From the NCBI RefSeq assembly GCF_902499175.1, contig NZ_CABVQC010000026.1, positions 41,533 through 105,532 of the forward strand: a stretch of DNA of 64,000 bases, written 5' to 3'. Both the position numbers and the translations under genes were made by a program. This DNA comes from Burkholderia aenigmatica. Lineage in GTDB: Bacteria; Pseudomonadota; Gammaproteobacteria; Burkholderiales; Burkholderiaceae. Shown piece by piece: positions 1-8,682 of the stretch. The notes under the pieces were generated by a model. The model was given only the letters and a program-made list of their open reading frames with translations. It was not told the DNA's origin and did no database searches. The first letter of the stretch is position 1; the number at the start of each line of letters is the position of its first letter.

Positions 1-86
1 GCCGCCAGTTCGGCGTGCTCGGCGAACCGCGCGTGAACGTGCTGAAGCTGAACCTCGCGCTCGACGCGGCGCAGGCCGCGCACTGA
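1..86 (+). CDS. kdpC: Potassium-transporting ATPase subunit C, C-terminal fragment
   Basis: This is the tail of a gene that begins before the window. The reading frame starting at base 3 gives about 27 residues containing LGEPRVNVLKLNLALD, the conserved KdpC C-terminus, followed by TGA. KdpC stabilises the KdpA/KdpB potassium pump complex in the inner membrane. It lies upstream of kdpD and kdpE on the same strand, the usual kdpFABC-kdpDE order. The fragment is short, but motif and context agree. Confidence 0.88.
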   Translation, partial: RQFGVLGEPRVNVLKLNLALDAAQAAH

Positions 87-107
87 GCGAACGTAAGGCA
101 ACCGGCG

Positions 108-170
108 TCCGGCGCGGCCCGATCCGCGCCGGATGCGACTATTCCCGACGGCGCATGCGCCGTCTTTGCC
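108..170 (+). terminator. Two consecutive hairpins between kdpC and kdpD
   Basis: A 10-bp stem pairs 108-117 with 124-133. It is followed by an 18-base perfect palindrome at 147-164 (GACGGCGC-AT-GCGCCGTC) and a T-rich stretch, TTTGCCTTTT. The second hairpin resembles an intrinsic terminator or attenuator that would reduce kdpDE expression relative to kdpFABC. The T-run is interrupted, so efficiency is uncertain. Confidence 0.5.
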
Positions 171-237
171 TTTTGCGGCGATTTGGAACAACAATGCTCG
201 TACTCGCGCGCATCCGGGCGCTCCGCCTATCTGACGC

Positions 238-3081
238 ATGAATCGTCCCGACCCAGACCAACTCCTCGACAAGCTGCAGCGTGACGAAGAAAAGCAGCGG
301 CGCGGCCAGCTCAAGATCTTCTTCGGCGCATCGGCCGGTGTCGGCAAGACCTACGCGATGCTGCAGGCCGCGCGTCAGCGCCTGCAGGAAGGCGTCGACG
401 TCGTCGTCGGCATCGTCGAGACCCACGGGCGCAGCGAAACCGCCGCGCTGCTCGACGGCCTCGACGTGCTGCCGCTCGCGCGCATCGACTATCGCGGCCG
501 CACGCTGGCCGAATTCGATCTCGACGGCGCGCTCGCGCGCCAGCCGCAACTGATCCTCGTCGACGAGCTTGCGCACTCGAACGTGCAGGGCGCACGGCAC
601 CTGAAGCGTTGGCAGGACGTGTACGAGCTGCTCGACGCGGGCATCGACGTGTATACGACCGTCAACGTCCAGCATCTCGAAAGCCTGAACGACGTGGTCG
701 GCGCGATCACCGGCATCCGCGTGTGGGAGACGGTGCCCGACCGCGTGTTCGACGCAGCCGATGAAGTCACGCTCGTCGACCTGCCGGCCGAGGAACTGCT
801 CGAGCGGATGCGCGACGGCAAGGTTTATCTCGCGCAGCAGGCCGAGCGTGCGGTGCGCAACTTCTTCCGCAAGGGCAACCTGATCGCGCTGCGCGAACTG
901 GCGCTGCGGCGCACGGCCGATCGCGTCGACGCGCAGATGCGCGAATACCGTGCCGACCGCTCGATCCAGCGCATCTGGCAGGCGCGCGAGCGGCTGCTCG
1001 TGTGCGTCGGGCCCGGCCCCGAGGCGCCGACGCTGGTGCGCGCGGCCGCGCGGCTCGCCGCGAGCCTGAAGGCCGACTGGATCGCCGTCTATGTGGAGAC
1101 GCCGCGCCTGCAGCGGCTGCCCGATGCGCAGCGGCAGCGCACGCTCGACGCGCTGAAGCTCGCGGCCGAGCTTGGCGCGGAAACGGCCACGCTCGCCGGC
1201 GCCGACGCGGTTGCCGCGCTGATCGGCTATGCGAAGGTGCGCAACGTGTCGAAGGTCGTCGCGGGCGGCTCGCCGAAGGTCGGGCTCGTGCGCCGCCTCG
1301 CGCGCCCGTTCGGCGAACAGCTCGCCGAACGCGCGGGCGACGTCGACCTGATGCTGATCCGTGCGTCCGCGAGCGACGAGGCGCGTGCCGCGCCGCTCGA
1401 CGCGCGTGCGCGCGACTGGCGCGATGCGTTCGCGCAGTTCGGCACGCATCGCTCGCCGCCGCGACATTACGCGTACGCGGCCGCGATCTGCGCGGCGATC
1501 ACGGTCGTCGCGAGCCTCGTGTCCGAGCGGCTCGACCTCACGAACCTCGTGATGCTGTACCTGCTTGGCGTCGTGTTCTCGGCCGTCCGGCTCGGGCGCG
1601 GCCCGGGCGTGCTGCAGTCGTTCCTGTCGGTGGCCGCGTTCGATTACTTCTTCGTGCCGCCGCGCATGTCGTTCTCGGTCAGCGACACGCAATACCTGCT
1701 GACCTTCTTCGGGATGCTGCTGACGTCGCTCGTGATCAGCCACCTGACGTCGACGCTGACGCGCCAGGCGAGCGTCGCGCAGCGCCGCGAGCGGCGCACC
1801 GGCGCCATCTACGCGATGGCGCGCGAGCTGGGCGCGGCGCTGACGACCGAGCAGATCGTCGAGATCGGCAGCCGCCATGTGGGCGAGGTGTTCCGCGCGC
1901 GCGTCGCGTTCCTGCTGCCCGACAGCGCGGACAAGGTGCGGCAGAAGATCGAGGAGCCCGATGCAGCCGTCACGCTGACGGGTGCCGATCTGGACAGCGA
2001 CGTCGGCCAGTGGGTCTATGACCAGCAGAAGCCGGCTGGCCGCGGCACCGACACGTTACCGGCGACAGTTGCACTGTACCTGCCGCTGAAGGCGCCGATG
2101 CGCACGCGCGGCGTGCTTGCGGTCGCGTCGCGCGAGCCGCGCGAACTCGAGGTGCCGGAACAGCAGCGGATGCTCGACGCATTCGCCGCGCAGATCGCGC
2201 TCGCGCTCGAACGCGTGCACTACGTCGAGATCGCGCGCGACGCGCTGGTGAGCATGGAATCCGAGCGGCTGCGCAACTCGCTGCTGTCGGCGATCTCGCA
2301 CGACCTGCGCACGCCGCTCACGACGATCGTCGGCTTCTCGTCGATGCTCGCAAACGGGCGGGCGGCCGCGCAGGGCGGCGACGTGGCGGCGGCTGAGCGT
2401 TTCGCGCAGCGCGAGGGCGAACTCGTCGACGCGATCCACGACGAGGCGCTGCGGATGACGGGCATCGTCACGAACCTGCTCGACATGGCGCGGCTGCAGG
2501 CCGGCAGCCTGCAGTTGAAGCGCCAGTGGTCGCTGCTCGAGGAAACCGTCGGCGCCGCACTCGCCGCATGCAGGCGCGTGCTTGCGCGCCATCCCGCGCG
2601 CGTCGTGCTGCCGGCCGATTTGCCGCTCCTGCAGATGGACGCGGTGCTGATGGAGCGCCTGTTCACCAACCTGTTCGAGAACGCGGCCAAGTACACGCCG
2701 GCCGATACGCCGATCGAGATTGGCGCGGAGCGCATGACCGACGACGGGCTGCCATTCGTGCGCGTGCTCGTCGACGATTATGGTCCCGGCCTGCCGGCCG
2801 GGATGGAAACGCGGATCTTCGACAAGTTCACGCGCGGCGAGAAGGAATCGGCGACGCCCGGCATCGGGCTCGGCCTCGCGATCTGCCGCGCGATCGTCGA
2901 AGCGCACGGCGGTAAAATCGGCGCACTCAACCGCACGGCGCCCGACGGCCACGTGACGGGCGCGCGCTTCTGGTTCACGCTGCCGGTCGAGACACCGCCG
3001 GCCGCGCCTGCCGTACTCGACGACGAACCCGATGTGCCGGGCGCGTCGTCCCCATCCGAATCATTGCCAGACCATGAGTGA
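238..3081 (+). CDS. kdpD: Sensor histidine kinase KdpD
   Basis: This 947-residue osmosensitive potassium-sensor kinase matches the full family length. The N-terminal KdpD domain carries a Walker A-like motif, GASAGVGKT, at residues 30-38. A universal-stress-like segment covers about 250-365, hydrophobic membrane segments about 410-500, and a GAF-like region about 520-650. The phosphoacceptor is His688 in SHDLRTPLT. The ATPase domain shows the N box NLFENAAKYTP, DDYGPGLP and GIGLGLAI. It phosphorylates KdpE when potassium is limiting. Its last 8 bases overlap kdpE, so the two are probably translationally coupled. Confidence 0.96.
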   Translation: MNRPDPDQLLDKLQRDEEKQRRGQLKIFFGASAGVGKTYAMLQAARQRLQEGVDVVVGIVETHGRSETAALLDGLDVLPLARIDYRGRTLAEFDLDGALARQPQLILVDELAHSNVQGARHLKRWQDVYELLDAGIDVYTTVNVQHLESLNDVVGAITGIRVWETVPDRVFDAADEVTLVDLPAEELLERMRDGKVYLAQQAERAVRNFFRKGNLIALRELALRRTADRVDAQMREYRADRSIQRIWQARERLLVCVGPGPEAPTLVRAAARLAASLKADWIAVYVETPRLQRLPDAQRQRTLDALKLAAELGAETATLAGADAVAALIGYAKVRNVSKVVAGGSPKVGLVRRLARPFGEQLAERAGDVDLMLIRASASDEARAAPLDARARDWRDAFAQFGTHRSPPRHYAYAAAICAAITVVASLVSERLDLTNLVMLYLLGVVFSAVRLGRGPGVLQSFLSVAAFDYFFVPPRMSFSVSDTQYLLTFFGMLLTSLVISHLTSTLTRQASVAQRRERRTGAIYAMARELGAALTTEQIVEIGSRHVGEVFRARVAFLLPDSADKVRQKIEEPDAAVTLTGADLDSDVGQWVYDQQKPAGRGTDTLPATVALYLPLKAPMRTRGVLAVASREPRELEVPEQQRMLDAFAAQIALALERVHYVEIARDALVSMESERLRNSLLSAISHDLRTPLTTIVGFSSMLANGRAAAQGGDVAAAERFAQREGELVDAIHDEALRMTGIVTNLLDMARLQAGSLQLKRQWSLLEETVGAALAACRRVLARHPARVVLPADLPLLQMDAVLMERLFTNLFENAAKYTPADTPIEIGAERMTDDGLPFVRVLVDDYGPGLPAGMETRIFDKFTRGEKESATPGIGLGLAICRAIVEAHGGKIGALNRTAPDGHVTGARFWFTLPVETPPAAPAVLDDEPDVPGASSPSESLPDHE

Positions 3082-3772
3082 ACCCAGCCTGACCGTCGTC
3101 CTGATCGAGGACGAAAAGCAGATCCGCCGTTTCGTGCGCGCCGCGCTCGAGGAGGAGGACATCGCGGTGTTCGAGGCCGAGACGGGCAAGCAGGGGCTGA
3201 TCGACGCGGCGACGCGCAAGCCCGATCTCGTGATCGTCGACCTCGGCCTGCCCGATACCGACGGCCTCGACGTGATCCGCGAACTGCGCGGCTGGTCCGA
3301 GGTGCCGGTGATCGTGCTGTCCGCGCGCACGCAGGAAGAGGAGAAGGTCGCGGCGCTCGACGCGGGCGCCGACGATTACCTGACCAAGCCGTTCGGTGTG
3401 TCCGAGCTGCGTGCGCGGATCCGCGCGCAACTGCGCCGGCGCAACCAGGGCGGCGCGAACGAGTCGCCGAAGGTGAACTTCGGCACCGTGACCGTCGATC
3501 TCGCGCTGCGCCAGGTGTGGCGCGACAACGAGATCGTGCACCTGACGCCGCTCGAGTACCGGCTGCTCGCCACGCTCGTGCGGCACGCGGGACGCGTGCT
3601 CACGCACCGGCAGCTGCTGCGTGACGTGTGGGGGCCGTCGCACGTCGAAAGCCACCACTACCTGCGCATCTACATGGCGCACCTGCGCCAGAAGCTCGAG
3701 CGCGACCCGGCGCAGCCCGAGTACATCGTCACCGAGACGGGCGTCGGCTACCGGCTCGTCGGGGCCGCATGA
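3074..3772 (+). CDS. kdpE: Response regulator KdpE
   Basis: This is a 232-residue OmpR-type response regulator. The receiver domain (about 1-120) has acidic residues near the start (IEDE), phosphoacceptor Asp56 in VIVDLGLPD and the TKPFG lysine. The C-terminal winged helix (about 130-230) ends in TGVGYRLV. The ATG at 3074 is chosen because it begins the conserved domain and overlaps the kdpD stop. An earlier in-frame start at 3032 would add only unconserved residues. It is expected to activate kdpFABC. Confidence 0.96.
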   Translation: MSEPSLTVVLIEDEKQIRRFVRAALEEEDIAVFEAETGKQGLIDAATRKPDLVIVDLGLPDTDGLDVIRELRGWSEVPVIVLSARTQEEEKVAALDAGADDYLTKPFGVSELRARIRAQLRRRNQGGANESPKVNFGTVTVDLALRQVWRDNEIVHLTPLEYRLLATLVRHAGRVLTHRQLLRDVWGPSHVESHHYLRIYMAHLRQKLERDPAQPEYIVTETGVGYRLVGAA

Positions 3773-3930
3773 CGGGTCTCGCCGGGCCGCAGCGGCGCCC
3801 GTGCGCGTGACGTCGCGCACCGGCACGGTTGCGCCAGCGCGACAGTCTCGCGGCCGACGCGCGCGTTGCACACCCGGCGCTCATTCCCCGTTATCCTGAC
3901 CGTTCCGCGAACGAAAACGAGGAGCGTGCA

Positions 3931-4215
3931 ATGTCCGTCCGTCTGGTCGTCATCTGTGCGCTGGCGCTTGCTGCGTCTGGCGCGTTCGCCCAACCGCTGC
4001 CGCCCGGGCAGCAACCGTCGTCGTCCCAGCAGGCGATGGCCAATCCTGCGTCGGTCAATTGCGCCAAGCTCGGCGGCCGCCACACGATCCGCAACCTGTC
4101 GAGCGGGCAGGTCGGCATGTGCGTGTTCAAGGATGGCCGCGTGTGCGAGGAGTGGGCGCTGTACCGCGATGATCGCTGCGTCGGCGGCGTGACGCCGAAG
4201 CGCGTATCGAACTGA
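3931..4215 (+). CDS. Small secreted DUF333 protein
   Basis: This 94-residue protein has a clear signal peptide (hydrophobic core [15 protein letters not shown], likely cleaved before Q). The body contains [12 protein letters not shown] and a Cys-rich DUF333 pattern with [19 protein letters not shown]333 proteins are often called putative haemolysins or inhibitors of cysteine peptidase without direct proof; the function is unknown. The ATG at 3931 has a GGAG Shine-Dalgarno sequence. An upstream in-frame ATG at 3829 would bury the signal peptide and is rejected. The 158 bases between kdpE and this gene show nothing recognisable. Confidence 0.85.
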   Translation: MSVRLVVICALALAASGAFAQPLPPGQQPSSSQQAMANPASVNCAKLGGRHTIRNLSSGQVGMCVFKDGRVCEEWALYRDDRCVGGVTPKRVSN

Positions 4216-4280
4216 CCGGGCCCGGCCGACCGGGCCCCCGATCGTCCGCCGGCGACGCGCCGCGTCCGTAAGCATCTTGT

Positions 4281-4286
4281 TATACT
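4281..4286 (+). promoter_or_regulatory. Probable -10 box upstream of the gdx riboswitch
   Basis: TATACT lies 8 bases before the first riboswitch stem, a suitable position to start a transcript that includes both hairpins. No convincing -35 box was found. Confidence 0.45.
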
Positions 4287-4294
4287 CGGCGCCG

Positions 4295-4338
4295 CCCGGG
4301 GACGACCCCGGGTCATTCGATTCAACGGGGACGGCCCC
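4295..4338 (+). promoter_or_regulatory. Guanidine-II (mini-ykkC) riboswitch
   Basis: Two short hairpins in tandem both carry the diagnostic ACGR tetraloop. P1 is CCCGGGG-ACGA-CCCCGGG (4295-4312) and P2 is GGGG-ACGG-CCCC (4327-4338), with a 14-base linker. This is the guanidine-II architecture, and it stands 22 bases before an SMR exporter gene of the guanidinium-export type. Guanidinium binding in the loops is known to expose the ribosome binding site in this class; P2 here is close to the GGAG at 4348-4351. Confidence 0.93.
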
Positions 4339-4360
4339 ATCCGATACGGAGTGCGTCGAG

Positions 4361-4681
4361 ATGGCGTGGGGATTGTTGTTCATTGCCGGATTGCTGGAAG
4401 TGGCCTGGGCGGCCGGCATGAAATCGTCGGACGGCTTCACGAAGCTCGGTCCGTCGGCGTTTACGATCGTGACGGCGCTGGCCAGCTTCGGGCTGCTCGC
4501 GGTCGCGATGCGCCAGTTGCCGCTCGGCACCGCGTACGCGGTGTGGACGGGCATCGGCGCGGTCGGTGCGTTCGTGTTCGGCATCGTGATGATGGGCGAG
4601 GCGCTGACCATCGCGCGCGTCGCGAGCGCGGCGCTGATCGTCGCGGGGTTGATCGGCCTCAAGCTGTCGTCGGCCGCCTGA
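4361..4681 (+). CDS. gdx: Guanidinium exporter, small multidrug resistance family (SugE/Gdx)
   Basis: This 106-residue protein has four hydrophobic helices and a conserved glutamate in helix 1 ([13 protein letters not shown]), typical of the SugE/Gdx branch of the SMR family. Gdx proteins are proton-coupled guanidinium exporters that act as antiparallel dimers in the inner membrane. The guanidine-II riboswitch directly upstream supports Gdx rather than a drug-type EmrE role. The start at MAWGLLF is chosen because it has GGAG upstream; in-frame starts further up lie inside the riboswitch. Confidence 0.94.
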   Translation: MAWGLLFIAGLLEVAWAAGMKSSDGFTKLGPSAFTIVTALASFGLLAVAMRQLPLGTAYAVWTGIGAVGAFVFGIVMMGEALTIARVASAALIVAGLIGLKLSSAA

Positions 4682-4754
4682 CGACGGCATCCGGGTGCGC
4701 ACACGCCCCGCGTGCCGCACCGCGGAATTGCGCCGGTCACCCGGATAGCCTGTC

Positions 4755-4760
4755 TATAAT
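4755..4760 (+). promoter_or_regulatory. Consensus -10 box upstream of the DUF4126 gene
   Basis: A perfect TATAAT lies 134 bases before the DUF4126 start codon. The best -35 candidate, TTGCGC at 4728-4733, has an overlong 21-base spacer, so only the -10 box is claimed. The rest of the 212-base gap shows nothing else. Confidence 0.45.
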
Positions 4761-4893
4761 GGAACGCATTCGGGCCTGAATTCCGTCGTGCTTCTCGCGG
4801 CACGCGGAGCCGGTCGCCACGCGCCGCGCGGCCAGTCTGTCCGACCCGATCCGATCAATCGGCAAAGCGCACGGAAAGTGCAAGGAGAGGGCC

Positions 4894-5511
4894 ATGATCG
4901 AAGCCATTTCGCTCGGCGCGGGGCTCGCGTGGGCGAGCGGCCTGCGCCTGTACCTGACGGTGCTGATCGCCGGCGTGCTGGCGCGGTTCGGCTGGCTTCA
5001 CTTGCCCGACACGCTGGCCGTCCTGATGTCGCCGTGGGTCATCGGCGCCGCGGCCGTACTCACCGTCACCGAATTCCTTGCCGACAAGATCCCCGCGTTC
5101 GACTCGCTGTGGGATGCCGTGCATACCTTCATCCGCATCCCGGCCGGTGCCGTGCTCGCAGCCGGCGCGCTCGGCCATGCCGATCCGACCGTGCTCGCGG
5201 TCGCGGGGCTCGCCGGCGGCTCGCTGGCTGGCGCCGCGCACGTGGCGAAGGCCGGCACGCGCGCGATGATCAACCTGTCTCCCGAACCGATTTCTAACTG
5301 GATCGCATCGTCGACCGAGGACGGTCTCGTGGTCGGCGGGCTCGCGCTCGCGTTCTTCGTTCCGCTCGCGTTCCTCGTGCTGCTCGCTGCGTTCATCGCG
5401 GCGTCGGCATGGGCGCTCCCGCGCCTGTGGCGCGGCGTCTCGGGCGGCTTTCGCGGCATGGCGAACCACATGGTGTCGCGGCTCAACTCGATCGGGGGAA
5501 AACACGATTGA
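4894..5511 (+). CDS. DUF4126 family membrane protein
   Basis: This 205-residue, glycine- and alanine-rich protein has several hydrophobic segments and matches the DUF4126 pattern (start MIEAISLGAGLAWASGLRLY; later TEFLADKIPAFDSLWDAVHT). Its function is unknown. It has a strong Shine-Dalgarno sequence (AAGGAGAGGG). The stop codon overlaps the likely TTG start of the next gene, suggesting co-translation with the FtsX-like permease. Confidence 0.85.
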   Translation: MIEAISLGAGLAWASGLRLYLTVLIAGVLARFGWLHLPDTLAVLMSPWVIGAAAVLTVTEFLADKIPAFDSLWDAVHTFIRIPAGAVLAAGALGHADPTVLAVAGLAGGSLAGAAHVAKAGTRAMINLSPEPISNWIASSTEDGLVVGGLALAFFVPLAFLVLLAAFIAASAWALPRLWRGVSGGFRGMANHMVSRLNSIGGKHD

Positions 5512-8123
5512 AGGGGCGGCAACACGCGGCGCAGCCGCCCGCCGGGCAACCCGGCCATGACGTGTCCGCGCATGCCGGCCGCTTCGGCCTGCGCGACCTG
5601 ATTCGCCAGGCCGCGCGCATGACCGCGCGCGACTGGCGCGCGGGCGAGCTGACGCTGCTCGTCCTCGCCTTGGTGCTCGCGGTCGCGGCGCTGACGAGCG
5701 TCGGCTTCCTCGCTGATCGGCTGCGCCAGGGGCTCGAGCGCGACGCGCGCCAGATGCTCGGTGCCGATTTCGTCGTGCGGGCGGATCGCCCCGTCGATCC
5801 GTCGTTCGACCGGCAGGCCCGCGCGCTCGGCCTGCGTACCGCGACGACTGCCATCTTCCCGAGCATGATCGCGTCCGCCACGGGCGGACAGGCGACCGAC
5901 GCGGCGCCATCGCGCCTCGCGGCCGTGAAGGCGGTGTCTCCCGGTTATCCGCTGCGCGGCGCCGTCGAGATCCTGCCGGCCGGTGCCGCCACCGCGCAGA
6001 AGGCCGCCGAGATTCCCGCGCCCGGCACCGTGTGGGCCGATCCGGCGTTGCTCGACGCGCTGCACCTGAAGGCCGGCGATACGGTGCGCGTCGGGCTGCG
6101 CACGTTCAAGGTCGCCGCATCGATCTCCCGCGAACTCGATCGCGGTTTTTCGTTCGTCAATTTTTCGCCGCGGCTGATGATGCGCGCGGACGAGCTCGCC
6201 GCGACGGGACTCACGGGTTACGGCAGCCGCGTCACGTACCGGCTGCTGGTCGCCGGCGAGCGGCCGGCCGTCGCGCGCTTCGAAGCGTATGCGCACGCGC
6301 GCGTCGACGGCGGGAAGCTGCGCGGCGCCGGTCTCGAATCGTTGCAGGAAGGCCAGCCGCAGGTGCGGCAGACGCTGGATCGCGCACGCCACTTCCTGAC
6401 GCTCGTCGCGCTGCTCACCGCGCTGCTCGCGGCGGTCGCGATCGCGATGGCCGCGCAGCGCTACATGCGGCGCCACCTCGACGGCTGCGCGACGATGCGC
6501 TGCCTCGGTGTGAGCCGCCGCACGCTCGGTGCGCTGTTCGCGCTCGAATTCGCCGGTATCGGAATCGTGTCCGGCGCCGCCGGCGCGGTGCTCGGCTACG
6601 GCGGCCACTGGGCGTTGCTGGCCGCGCTCGGCAGCCTGATCGATGTCGCGTTGCCGCCGCCCACGCTGTGGCCGGCGCTGATCGGCATGGGCGCCGCGCT
6701 CGTGCTGCTGCTCGGCTTTGCGCTGCCGCCGCTCGTGCCGCTCACGCGCGTGCCGCCGGTGCGCGTGCTGCGACGCGAGTGGGGCGACGCGTCGCGCACC
6801 GCGTGGGCCGCGTATGCGATCGGCGTCGTGCTGTTCGCGGGGCTGCTGATCGTGGCCGCCGGCAACCTGAAGCTCGGGCTGATCGTCGCGGGCGGTTTCG
6901 CCGGCGCGCTGGTCGGCTTCGCGCTGATCGCGCGGCTCGTGCTGTTCGCCGCCGCGCGTGCGGTGCGCAACGCGCGCGTGGCCGCGGGCGTCGGCTGGCG
7001 CTACGCGCTCGCGTCGCTGCACCGGCGCGGCACGGCCAGCGCACTGCAGATCACCGCGCTTGCGCTCGGCCTGATGTGCCTGCTGCTGATCGCGATCACG
7101 CGCAACGATCTCGTCGCGGGCTGGCGGCAGTCGACGCCGCCCGATGCGCCGAACCAGTTCCTGATCGACATCCAGCCCGACCAGCGCGCCGACGTCGCGG
7201 CCTATCTGGCCGCGCACGGCGTGCGTGACGCGGTGCCCGCGCCGATGGTGCGCGGCCGCCTCGTCGCGATCAACGGCAAGCCGGTGAATCCGGACGCGTA
7301 CCCGTCCGACGAGGCGCGCCGGCTCGTCGACCGCGAGTTCAACCTGTCTTATACGACCGAGCTGCCGTCCGACAACCGGATCGTCGAAGGCGACTGGTTC
7401 GGCACCGCGGCCACGCCGCAGATCTCGATCGAGGCCGGCCTCGCGAAGACCTTGAACGTGAAGCCGGGCGACGTGCTGCGCTTCGACGTGACGGGGCTCA
7501 CGGTCGACGCGCCGATCACGAGCGTGCGCAAGCTCGACTGGGGCTCGTTCCGCGTCAATTTCTTCGTGCTGATGCCGCCGCCGGCGCTGAAGGATTTCCC
7601 GGCCGTGTACCTGACGAGCTTCCATTTGCCGGCCTCGGACGCCGCGCTGCTCGATCCGCTGATCGCGCGCTACCCGAACCTGACCGCGATCGACGTCGCG
7701 CCGATCCTCGCGCAGTTGCAGCGGATGATGCTGCAGGTGGTCGGTGCGGTGCAGTTCCTGTTCGTGTTCACGCTCGCGGCCGGCGTGCTCGTGCTGTACA
7801 CCGCGCTTGCCGGCACGCGCGACGAGCGCGTGCGCGAGGCGGCGCTGCTGCGTGCGCTCGGCGCGTCGCGCGCGCAGGTCAACGCGGTGCAGCGCGCGGA
7901 ATTCGTCGTGGTCGGCGCGCTGGCCGGCGCGCTGGCATCGGCGGGCGCGATCGCGGTCGGCTGGGTGCTCGCGTCGCGCGTGTTCGACTTCCAGCTTGCC
8001 GTCGATCCGTGGCTCGTGCCGGCCGGCATCGCGGCCGGCGTCGCGTGCGCCGGTGCGGCCGGCTGGCTGAGCCTGCATAATGTGTTGCGGCGCCCCGCGC
8101 TGCAGTCGCTGCGCGATGCCTGA
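5508..8123 (+). CDS. FtsX-like ABC transporter permease (YbbP type)
   Basis: This permease of about 871 residues has the duplicated FtsX layout: an N-terminal membrane segment (LTLLVLALVLAVAALTSVGF), a periplasmic domain, clusters of membrane helices in the middle and a second FtsX block at the C-terminus. It resembles YbbP, the permease of the E. coli YbbA/YbbP exporter. No ATPase gene is adjacent, so any partner is encoded elsewhere. I chose the TTG at 5508: it overlaps the previous TGA as TTGA and has GGGGG 8 bases upstream. An ATG at 5409 would overlap the previous gene by 103 bases; an internal ATG at 5619 is also possible. Confidence 0.8.
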   Translation: MKGRQHAAQPPAGQPGHDVSAHAGRFGLRDLIRQAARMTARDWRAGELTLLVLALVLAVAALTSVGFLADRLRQGLERDARQMLGADFVVRADRPVDPSFDRQARALGLRTATTAIFPSMIASATGGQATDAAPSRLAAVKAVSPGYPLRGAVEILPAGAATAQKAAEIPAPGTVWADPALLDALHLKAGDTVRVGLRTFKVAASISRELDRGFSFVNFSPRLMMRADELAATGLTGYGSRVTYRLLVAGERPAVARFEAYAHARVDGGKLRGAGLESLQEGQPQVRQTLDRARHFLTLVALLTALLAAVAIAMAAQRYMRRHLDGCATMRCLGVSRRTLGALFALEFAGIGIVSGAAGAVLGYGGHWALLAALGSLIDVALPPPTLWPALIGMGAALVLLLGFALPPLVPLTRVPPVRVLRREWGDASRTAWAAYAIGVVLFAGLLIVAAGNLKLGLIVAGGFAGALVGFALIARLVLFAAARAVRNARVAAGVGWRYALASLHRRGTASALQITALALGLMCLLLIAITRNDLVAGWRQSTPPDAPNQFLIDIQPDQRADVAAYLAAHGVRDAVPAPMVRGRLVAINGKPVNPDAYPSDEARRLVDREFNLSYTTELPSDNRIVEGDWFGTAATPQISIEAGLAKTLNVKPGDVLRFDVTGLTVDAPITSVRKLDWGSFRVNFFVLMPPPALKDFPAVYLTSFHLPASDAALLDPLIARYPNLTAIDVAPILAQLQRMMLQVVGAVQFLFVFTLAAGVLVLYTALAGTRDERVREAALLRALGASRAQVNAVQRAEFVVVGALAGALASAGAIAVGWVLASRVFDFQLAVDPWLVPAGIAAGVACAGAAGWLSLHNVLRRPALQSLRDA

Positions 8124-8166
8124 GCATTGCCGGCGGCCTTGAATATCCCGTTTTCCGACTATCCGT

Positions 8167-8577
8167 ATGACCGATGTGAATGACGATGCGCCGTCGCAGC
8201 CGACGGCATTCGAGCTCGTGGGCGGCGAAGCCCGCGTGCGCGAAATGGTGGACCGCTTTTACGACCTGATGGACCTCGAGCCCGAGTTCGCGCAGATTCG
8301 CGCGCTGCACCCGGCGTCGCTCGACGGTTCGCGCGACAAGCTGTTCTGGTTCCTGTGCGGCTGGATGGGTGGCCCCGACCACTACATCAGCCAGTTCGGC
8401 CACCCGCGGCTGCGCGCGCGGCACCTGCCGTTCCCGATCGCGTCGGTCGAGCGCGACCAGTGGCTGCGCTGCATGGCGTGGGCGATGGACGACATCGGAC
8501 TGCCCGAGCCGCTGCGCGAGCGGCTCATGCACTCGTTCTACGACACGGCCGACTGGATGCGCAACCGGCCCGGTTGA
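8167..8577 (+). CDS. Group II truncated haemoglobin
   Basis: This 136-residue protein follows the group II (trHbO) pattern: FYDLMD with the B10 tyrosine (Tyr32), GGPDHYISQFGHPRLR, proximal His86 in RARHLPFPI and the G8 tryptophan (Trp99) in DQWLRCMAWAM. Such globins bind oxygen or NO and are linked to redox or nitrosative stress protection; the exact role here is unknown. It is 43 bases downstream of the permease. Confidence 0.92.
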   Translation: MTDVNDDAPSQPTAFELVGGEARVREMVDRFYDLMDLEPEFAQIRALHPASLDGSRDKLFWFLCGWMGGPDHYISQFGHPRLRARHLPFPIASVERDQWLRCMAWAMDDIGLPEPLRERLMHSFYDTADWMRNRPG

Positions 8578-8682
8578 TCGACCGGTACGCCGCCGTCTGC
8601 GCGCGGGACGATCTGCGTCTGGGCGCGCGCGCCGCGCGGCGCGACACTGGCCGCTTCCCCCAATCGATACGAGGCTCGCCCG

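Noticed and set aside
3829..3930. Longer N-terminus for the DUF333 protein
   Set aside because: It would place 34 charged residues before an obvious signal peptide and ignores the ribosome site before 3931.
4998..8078. Very long open frame on the minus strand opposite the DUF4126 and FtsX genes
   Set aside because: It is rich in Arg, His and Gln, has no recognisable domain and mirrors the third-position GC bias of the real plus-strand genes.
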